A DNA stretch of 64,000 nucleotides from Novosphingobium sp. PhB57 (GTDB taxonomy: Bacteria; Pseudomonadota; Alphaproteobacteria; Sphingomonadales; Sphingomonadaceae): NCBI RefSeq assembly GCF_004342985.1, contig NZ_SMBO01000001.1, positions 372,001 through 436,000 on the forward strand. Reading direction: 5' to 3'. The notes beneath the pieces were generated by a model. That model searched no databases. It had not been told where the DNA came from and saw only the letters and a program-made list of their open reading frames with translations. This document shows, in pieces, positions 58,689 through 64,000 of the stretch. Position 1 is the stretch's first letter; every line of letters begins with the position of its first letter. The position numbers and the translations under genes were made by a program.

Positions 58689-60545
58689 ATGCCCGCCTAT
58701 CGTTCACGCACTTCCACTCACGGCCGCAACATGGCGGGCGCGCGTGGCCTCTGGCGCGCGACGGGCATGAAGGACGGGGACTTCGGCAAGCCGATCATCG
58801 CGGTGGTGAACTCGTTCACGCAGTTCGTGCCCGGCCACGTCCACCTGAAGGACCTGGGCCAGATGGTCGCGCGCGAGATCGAGGCGGCCGGCGGCGTCGC
58901 CAAGGAATTCAACACCATCGCGGTGGATGACGGCATCGCCATGGGCCACGACGGCATGCTCTATTCGCTGCCCAGCCGCGACCTGATCGCGGACAGCGTG
59001 GAATACATGGTCAACGCTCACTGCGCGGATGCCATGGTCTGCATCTCCAACTGCGACAAGATCACGCCGGGCATGCTGATGGCGGCGCTGCGCATCAATA
59101 TCCCGGTGGTCTTCGTTTCCGGCGGACCGATGGAAGCGGGCAAGGTCGTGCTGCGCGGCAAGGAGCAGGCGCTCGATCTGGTCGACGCCATGGTTGCAGC
59201 CGCCGACGAAAGCTACACGGACGAGGAAGTCCAGGCGATCGAGCGTTCGGCTTGCCCGACGTGCGGCTCGTGCTCGGGCATGTTCACCGCCAATTCGATG
59301 AACTGCCTGACCGAAGCGCTGGGCCTCTCGCTGCCGGGCAATGGCTCCACCCTGGCCACCCACTCCGATCGCCAGCGCCTGTTCCTGGAGGCCGGCCGCC
59401 TCGCCGTGGACTTGTGCCGCCGCTATTACGAGCAGGACGACGAGACGGCCCTGCCGCGCAATATCGCCAGCTTCGGCGCGTTCGAGAACGCCATGAGCCT
59501 GGACATCGCCATGGGCGGATCGACCAACACCGTGCTCCACCTGCTCGCCGCCGCCGTGGAGGCGGGCGTGGACTTCACGATGGAGGACATCGACCGCCTC
59601 AGCCGCAAGGTGCCGTGCCTGTCGAAGGTCGCGCCGGCGAAGAACGACGTCCACATGGAAGACGTTCACCGCGCCGGCGGCATCATGGCGATCCTCGGCC
59701 AGCTCGACCGTGCGGGCCTGCTGCATACCGACCTGCCGACCGTTCACGCGCGCACCCTGGGCGATGCGCTGAACCACTGGGATATCTCGCGCACCAATGC
59801 GCCTTCGGTGCAGGAATTCTTCAAAGCGGCGCCGGGCGGCGTGCCGACGCAGACCGCGTTCAGCCAGAGCCGCCGCTGGGAAGAACTCGATCTCGACCGC
59901 GAGAACGGCGTGATCCGCAGCAAGGAGCATGCGTTCAGCCAGGACGGCGGTCTTGCCGTGCTCTACGGCAATATCGCGCAGGACGGCTGCATCGTGAAGA
60001 CGGCGGGCGTGGATGACAGCATCCTGAAATTCACCGGCACCGCGCGCGTCTACGAATCGCAGGACGCCGCTGTTGCCGGCATTCTTGGCGCGCAAGTCGG
60101 CGCGGGCGACGTGGTCGTGATCCGCTACGAAGGGCCGCGCGGCGGGCCGGGCATGCAGGAAATGCTCTATCCCACTAGCTACCTGAAGTCGAAGGGCCTG
60201 GGCAAAGCCTGCGCGCTGCTGACCGACGGCCGCTTCTCGGGCGGTACCTCGGGCCTGTCGATCGGCCACGCCTCGCCGGAAGCCGCCGAGGGCGGTGCCA
60301 TCGGGCTGGTCGAGAACGGCGACACGATCGAGATCGACATCCCCGGCCGCACCATCAACCTGATGGTTTCGGACGAGATTCTGGCCCATCGCCGCGCCCA
60401 GCAGGAAGCACGCGGTGCCGATGCCTGGTCGCCTGTGCATCCGCGCCCGCGCAAGGTTTCGGCCGCGCTCCAGGCCTATGCCGCGATGACTACCAGCGCC
60501 GCCAAGGGCGCGGTGCGCGACGTGACCCAGCTCAAGCGCCGCTAA
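58689..60545 (+). CDS. ilvD: Dihydroxy-acid dehydratase
   Basis: Iron-sulfur enzyme of valine and isoleucine synthesis. 618 residues, the 4Fe-4S-type size. Cluster cysteines are in [12 protein letters not shown] and [19 protein letters not shown], and the metal/Mg site follows [14 protein letters not shown] 58689 has GGAG 9 bases upstream and matches homologs; the ATG at 58659 is too early. Ends at a hairpin. Confidence 0.97.
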   Translation: MPAYRSRTSTHGRNMAGARGLWRATGMKDGDFGKPIIAVVNSFTQFVPGHVHLKDLGQMVAREIEAAGGVAKEFNTIAVDDGIAMGHDGMLYSLPSRDLIADSVEYMVNAHCADAMVCISNCDKITPGMLMAALRINIPVVFVSGGPMEAGKVVLRGKEQALDLVDAMVAAADESYTDEEVQAIERSACPTCGSCSGMFTANSMNCLTEALGLSLPGNGSTLATHSDRQRLFLEAGRLAVDLCRRYYEQDDETALPRNIASFGAFENAMSLDIAMGGSTNTVLHLLAAAVEAGVDFTMEDIDRLSRKVPCLSKVAPAKNDVHMEDVHRAGGIMAILGQLDRAGLLHTDLPTVHARTLGDALNHWDISRTNAPSVQEFFKAAPGGVPTQTAFSQSRRWEELDLDRENGVIRSKEHAFSQDGGLAVLYGNIAQDGCIVKTAGVDDSILKFTGTARVYESQDAAVAGILGAQVGAGDVVVIRYEGPRGGPGMQEMLYPTSYLKSKGLGKACALLTDGRFSGGTSGLSIGHASPEAAEGGAIGLVENGDTIEIDIPGRTINLMVSDEILAHRRAQQEARGADAWSPVHPRPRKVSAALQAYAAMTTSAAKGAVRDVTQLKRR

Positions 60546-60555
60546 GGCATGCATG

Positions 60556-60586
60556 CCGCCTCCCCGGATGCGATCCGGGGAGGCGG
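60556..60586 (+). terminator. Hairpin terminator after ilvD
   Basis: CCGCCTCCCCGGAT pairs perfectly with ATCCGGGGAGGCGG around GCG (14 bp), followed by TGTCCCATTTTGG. The core resembles the GTCCCGGA repeat family but is not identical. Confidence 0.75.
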
Positions 60587-60658
60587 TGTCCCATTTTGGT
60601 CTGCCTTGCACATGGCGTTGGCGCCGCGCTGCTTGCGCCTGTAGCAAGGCGCATGGCC

Positions 60659-61033
60659 ATGAAATTCCTCACCGTCCTGCCGCTTTCCCTTGCTCTTGCG
60701 GCATGCTCTGCCGGGCATGAGGTGCCGGAGCAGGCCGAAGGCGGAGAGCGCATTCCCTGCGCCGTCGCCGGTTCGGCGGAACTTAAACCGGTCTGCGCGG
60801 TAGAGCGCGTGCGCGAGCAGGACCGGTTGGTGCTGGTGGTCCATCATCCGGACGGCGGGTTCCGGCGCTTCACGGTCATGACCGACGGCAGCGGGCTGGC
60901 GGTTGCCGATGGGGCGCAAGTGGCGGTAACAAGGCTGGACGGTGATCGGCTCGACGTCAGCCTCGGGGCGGACCGTTACCTGTTCCCGGTCACGAGGAAG
61001 CCCCATGCCGCAGAGTCCAAGCCCGCACGATAG
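60659..61033 (+). CDS. Small lipoprotein, function unknown
   Basis: A 124-residue protein with lipobox LAAC (MKFLTVLPLSLALAACSAG) and a predicted beta-rich mature domain (RLVLVVHHPDGGFRRFTVM and VAVTRLDGDRLDVSLG). I do not recognise it. ATG 60659 is chosen over 60653 because AAGG lies 9 bases upstream. It overlaps the next gene's start by 29 bases, in a different frame. Confidence 0.7.
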   Translation: MKFLTVLPLSLALAACSAGHEVPEQAEGGERIPCAVAGSAELKPVCAVERVREQDRLVLVVHHPDGGFRRFTVMTDGSGLAVADGAQVAVTRLDGDRLDVSLGADRYLFPVTRKPHAAESKPAR

Positions 61034-62423
61034 CCAGATCCTCACCGTGTCGCAGATGCGCGGCGCGGAGGAGGCGCTGATCGCGGCGGGTTCTTCCGTC
61101 GATGCGCTGATGCAGCTGGCGGGGCGCGGCGCGGCCGAGTGGATCTGGCGGATTTGCGCCGGGCGGCGGGTCACGGTGCTGTGCGGCCCGGGGAACAACG
61201 GCGGCGACGGATATGTCATGGCCGAGGCCATTCGCGAGCGCGGGGGGCAGGTCGCCGTGGTGGCCGCCGGCGAGCCGAAGTCCGATGCAGCGCGGCATGC
61301 GCGCGCGCTCTATCAGGGCCGGGTGCTGGACGCCGGACAGGCGGGCGCAGCCGAAGGCGATGTCTTCGTCGACTGCCTTTACGGCAGCGGGCTGACGCGG
61401 CCGCTCTCGGCGGAACAATTCGCGCTGCTGAACCGTCTGGCCGAGGCGCATCACCACCGGGTCGCCATCGATCTGCCCAGCGGCGTACAATCCGATACCG
61501 GCATGGTGCTGAACGAAGTGCTGCCGCGCTATGACCTCACCCTGGCGCTTGGGGCATGGAAGTTCGCCCATTTCCTGATGCCGGCGACCGCTAGAATGGG
61601 GGCTTTGCGCCTGGTGCCGATCGGTGTCGAACCGGTGTCGGGCGCGGCAACGGCCGTGAGCAAGCCTCGGATTTCGGCGCCCGGGCCTGACGCGCACAAA
61701 TATCGGCGCGGCTTGCTGGCCGTGGTCGGCGGCGCAATGCCCGGCGCGGCCGTACTGGCGAGCCTGGCCGCGCAGGGAGCAGGAGCGGGCTATGTGAAGC
61801 TGTTCGCAGACAGCAAGCGCAATGTTCCCGCGGACCTCGTGGTCGACCAGGGCAAGTTGATCGACGTACTGGCCGATGATCGCAACACGGCCATTCTCGT
61901 GGGACCGGGACTCGGCCGCGACACTGCCGCGCGCGAGCGACTGGCGATTGCCCTGGCCGATTCGGCTGCGGCCCTGGTGGATGCCGATGCACTGGTGCTG
62001 CTGGGCCCGCGCCATCTGGCCGAGCGCAAGGCGGCGACCGTGGCGACGCCGCACGAGGGTGAACTGCTGGCGCTCGAACGTGCTTTCGGTCTCGACGGCA
62101 CGGGCAGCAAGCCGCACCGGGCGCTGGCGCTGGCGGAAGCGACGGGGCTGGTCGTCGTCGCCAAGGGGCCGGATACGGTGATCGCCGCGCCCGATGGCCG
62201 ACTGGCCTGCGCCCCGCGCGCGACGTCGTGGCTCTCCACGGCCGGAACCGGCGATGTGCTGGCCGGCTGCATCGCCAGCCGCCTCGCCGCCGGAGCGGAT
62301 GGCTTTACCGCCGCCTGCGAGGGCGTCTGGCTCCACGGAGAGGCCGCGCGGCGGTGTCCGCCTGCCTTTACTGCCGGTCAGCTTGGACAAATGGTCCCGG
62401 CTGCGCTAGCGGCCTGCCTGTGA
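61005..62423 (+). CDS. nnr: Bifunctional NAD(P)H-hydrate epimerase/dehydratase
   Basis: Metabolite-repair enzyme that restores damaged NAD(P)HX. 472 residues with two domains: the NnrE-type epimerase (about 30-215, GPGNNGGDGYVMAEAI and AIDLPSGV) and the NnrD-type ADP-dependent dehydratase (about 225-465, ILVGPGLGR and STAGTGDVLAGCIAS). GAGGAAG precedes ATG 61005. The next gene starts at its stop (GTGA). Confidence 0.93.
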   Translation: MPQSPSPHDSQILTVSQMRGAEEALIAAGSSVDALMQLAGRGAAEWIWRICAGRRVTVLCGPGNNGGDGYVMAEAIRERGGQVAVVAAGEPKSDAARHARALYQGRVLDAGQAGAAEGDVFVDCLYGSGLTRPLSAEQFALLNRLAEAHHHRVAIDLPSGVQSDTGMVLNEVLPRYDLTLALGAWKFAHFLMPATARMGALRLVPIGVEPVSGAATAVSKPRISAPGPDAHKYRRGLLAVVGGAMPGAAVLASLAAQGAGAGYVKLFADSKRNVPADLVVDQGKLIDVLADDRNTAILVGPGLGRDTAARERLAIALADSAAALVDADALVLLGPRHLAERKAATVATPHEGELLALERAFGLDGTGSKPHRALALAEATGLVVVAKGPDTVIAAPDGRLACAPRATSWLSTAGTGDVLAGCIASRLAAGADGFTAACEGVWLHGEAARRCPPAFTAGQLGQMVPAALAACL

Positions 62424-63682
62424 CTACCGAAACCGAAGAAATCCTGAGAATCGCCTCCAAGGGCGACGGCGTAACCGCGAGCGGGCGTTTCGCCTGGGGC
62501 GCCGCGCCGGGCGACCTGCTGCGCGAAGACGGCACCCTGGAATGGGGGCCGCACCATATCCAGGCCGCGTGCACCCATTTCGGCCGCTGCGGCGGCTGCC
62601 AGCTCCAGCAGCTGGACGAGGAAAGCCTGGCCGCCTTCGTCGAAGGGCGCGTCGCCAATGCCTCGGCCTCGCAGGAACTGGGCGCGGAGACGATCTCCGC
62701 TCCTTACCTGTCCCCGCCGGGCGCGCGCCGCCGCGTGTCGCTGCGCGCCGAAAGCTCGGGCGGGCGCATCGTCATCGGCTTCCGCGAGGCGAAGTCCCAC
62801 CGGCTGGTGGAGCTCGAAGAGTGCCCGGTCATGGCGCCGGAGCTTTTTGCCGTGCTCGGTCCGCTGCGCAAGCTGCTCATCATGATGGGCAAGGCGGCAC
62901 CGGCGAAGAAGGGCGGCAAGCCCGGAAAGTCGGCCCGGCACCAGCAGGCGCGCATGGCCGCCGATATCGAGATGACCCTGACTGACCAGGGCGTGGACCT
63001 TGGCGTGAAGGGACTCACTGCCGAGGGGTTGGCCGCGACCGAAGCGATGCTAGACTTCTCGCGCGAACATGGCCTCGCGCGCCTTACCATGGACGGCGGC
63101 TACGGCTTCGAAACCGTGTGGGAGCCGGTGCCGGTCACCGTGAAACTCGGCGGCGTGCATGTGCCGTTTCCGCCGGGCTCGTTCCTGCAGGCGACGGTGG
63201 ACGGCGAGGAAGCGCTGGTCGAAGCGGCGCGCGGCTGGCTTCAGGGCGCCGCGACCGTTGCCGATCTCTTTTCCGGGCTTGGCACTTTCGCGCTGGCATT
63301 GGCCGGACCGCAGACCAAAGTGCTGGCAGCCGAAGCCGCGCGCGATGCGCATCTGGCCTGCAAGTCTGCCGCTGACCGGGCCCAGCTGCCGGTGTTCAGC
63401 GCGCACCGCGACTTGTTCCGCAACCCGCTCCAACCCGACGAACTGAGCAAGTTCGAGGCCGTGCTGCTCGACCCGCCGCGCGCCGGTGCGCGCGAGCAGG
63501 TGGAATGCATCGCCGGGTCCACGGTGAACCGCGTCGTCTATATCTCGTGCAATCCGTCGAGCTGGTCGCGCGATGCCGCGCGGCTGATCGAGGCGGGCTT
63601 CAGATTGGTGGAACTGCGCCCCGTAGGCCAGTTCCGCTGGTCCACCCACGTCGAACTCGCGAGCTATTTCGAGCGCGCCTGA
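62420..63682 (+). CDS. Class I SAM-dependent RNA m5U methyltransferase (RlmD/TrmA-type)
   Basis: Methylates uridine in rRNA or tRNA. 420 residues with GTG start at 62420 overlapping the nnr stop (GTGA). The 4Fe-4S cluster cysteines sit in CTHFGRCGGC and in ELEECPVM, the SAM domain has VADLFSGLGTFALALA and LLDPPRAGA, and the catalytic Cys is in VVYISCNPSSWSRD. It lacks a TRAM domain at the start, which the RumA/RlmD type often has, so exact target (23S rRNA vs tRNA) is not settled. Confidence 0.92.
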   Translation: MTTETEEILRIASKGDGVTASGRFAWGAAPGDLLREDGTLEWGPHHIQAACTHFGRCGGCQLQQLDEESLAAFVEGRVANASASQELGAETISAPYLSPPGARRRVSLRAESSGGRIVIGFREAKSHRLVELEECPVMAPELFAVLGPLRKLLIMMGKAAPAKKGGKPGKSARHQQARMAADIEMTLTDQGVDLGVKGLTAEGLAATEAMLDFSREHGLARLTMDGGYGFETVWEPVPVTVKLGGVHVPFPPGSFLQATVDGEEALVEAARGWLQGAATVADLFSGLGTFALALAGPQTKVLAAEAARDAHLACKSAADRAQLPVFSAHRDLFRNPLQPDELSKFEAVLLDPPRAGAREQVECIAGSTVNRVVYISCNPSSWSRDAARLIEAGFRLVELRPVGQFRWSTHVELASYFERA

Positions 63683-63712
63683 AGCTGCGGGTTACCCGAA
63701 GCGCGGATGTGT

Positions 63713-63745
63713 GCTGACTGAACCGGCGGCGCCGGATCAGTCAGC
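63713..63745. terminator. Hairpin between convergent genes
   Basis: GCTGACTGA pairs with TCAGTCAGC and encloses CCGGC/GCCGG. It overlaps the stop of the minus-strand gene and may end both transcripts. No T run is present. Confidence 0.6.
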
Positions 63746-64000
63746 CTCTTGCGCTTTCGCCATCATGTCCATGAAATCCCGCGCGGCGTTGCGGTCCTCG
63801 TCATTGTCGAAAGCGACGTCGAGGTCCGGCGAGGCGTTGAACAGATAGAGCAGGGACCACAGCGCGAACCGGCGGCTCCGGTCCTTCTCCATGCCCAGAT
63901 CGACGCGCATGCGATCGATGCCGGTTTCCAGCGCGGTGGGTGCGATGGTCGAAAGGTCGTCGGTGCCGAAATAGCGGCGGAGCTGATCGTCGAAATCCAT
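63737..64000 (-). CDS. Conserved small hypothetical protein at window edge
   Basis: An 87-residue acidic, helical protein (MDFDDQLRRYFGTDDLSTIA, then MRVDLGMEKDRSRRFALWSL and a NDEDRNAARDFMDMM segment). I believe it is conserved in sphingomonads but know no function. The ATG is exactly the last three bases, so the real start could lie beyond the window. Confidence 0.65.
   Translation of the reverse strand: MDFDDQLRRYFGTDDLSTIAPTALETGIDRMRVDLGMEKDRSRRFALWSLLYLFNASPDLDVAFDNDEDRNAARDFMDMMAKAQEAD

Overview
This is a GC-rich alphaproteobacterial chromosome segment, most probably from a sphingomonad of the Novosphingobium/Sphingobium type. The inference rests on gene content: several TonB-dependent receptors, class I Fda next to tkt-gap-pgk, SdhE next to mfd/recG, a zapA - 6S RNA - formyltetrahydrofolate cyclo-ligase block, and small families such as DUF2842, DUF4019 and DUF805 that I associate with this order. 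I see no insertion sequence, prophage, integrase, CRISPR array or rRNA. Most of the window is ordinary housekeeping chromosome. Long open frames opposite real genes (for example opposite secA and mfd) come from the high-GC codon pattern and are not annotated.

Layout. 1-4.5 kb: the end of addA, trxA with a clear terminator, and an HTH/DUF4019 membrane regulator. 4.5-7.3 kb (minus strand): argJ - GST - inositol-monophosphatase operon. 7.4-10.5 kb: a small exported protein and secA, followed by a repeat-rich gap holding a 33-bp-arm palindrome. 10.9-14.8 kb: an EAL phosphodiesterase divergent from nadK, tRNA-Asn and an orphan histidine kinase. 14.9-21.5 kb: DNA repair and respiration genes (mfd, sdhE, a Host_attach-family gene, recG). 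21.6-33.4 kb is the most accessory-looking part: a CarG-like exported protein, tRNA-Pro, three TonB-dependent receptors, a regulator carrying two TetR DNA-binding domains, an exported protein of unknown function and an OmpA-family protein with a long structured upstream region. 33.6-39.1 kb: thyA, the branched-chain 2-oxoacid dehydrogenase E1alpha-E1beta-E2 operon and a YdeI/DUF1801 protein. 39.5-41.6 kb: two identical tRNA-Asp genes, then DUF2842, formyl-THF cyclo-ligase, a 6S RNA candidate, zapA and a small coiled-coil gene. 41.8-48.7 kb: tkt - gap - MOSC - pgk - acyltransferase - fda, the lower-sugar pathway cluster. 48.8-54.5 kb: a lipoprotein, thiE, an arylamine N-acetyltransferase, moaB, a soluble lytic transglycosylase and a degenerate uracil-DNA-glycosylase-fold protein. 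54.5-64 kb: ETF-ubiquinone oxidoreductase, ispE, an N-formylglutamate amidohydrolase family protein, DUF805, ilvD, a lipoprotein, the NAD(P)HX repair enzyme, an RNA m5U methyltransferase and a conserved small protein at the edge.

How genes work together. tkt, gap, pgk and fda form a co-oriented central-carbon block. E1alpha/E1beta/E2 build one 2-oxoacid dehydrogenase that must borrow its E3 from elsewhere, and ETF-QO would take electrons from the acyl-CoA dehydrogenases that follow it in branched-chain catabolism. The three TonB receptors import unknown ligands; the third has iron-type operator candidates. The tandem-TetR regulator sits directly upstream of the second receptor and the exported protein, and is the best candidate for an uncharacterised locus. 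All three tRNA transcription units share one promoter layout: a -35 box, exactly 17 bp, TATAGG or TAGAGG, and a GC-rich discriminator.
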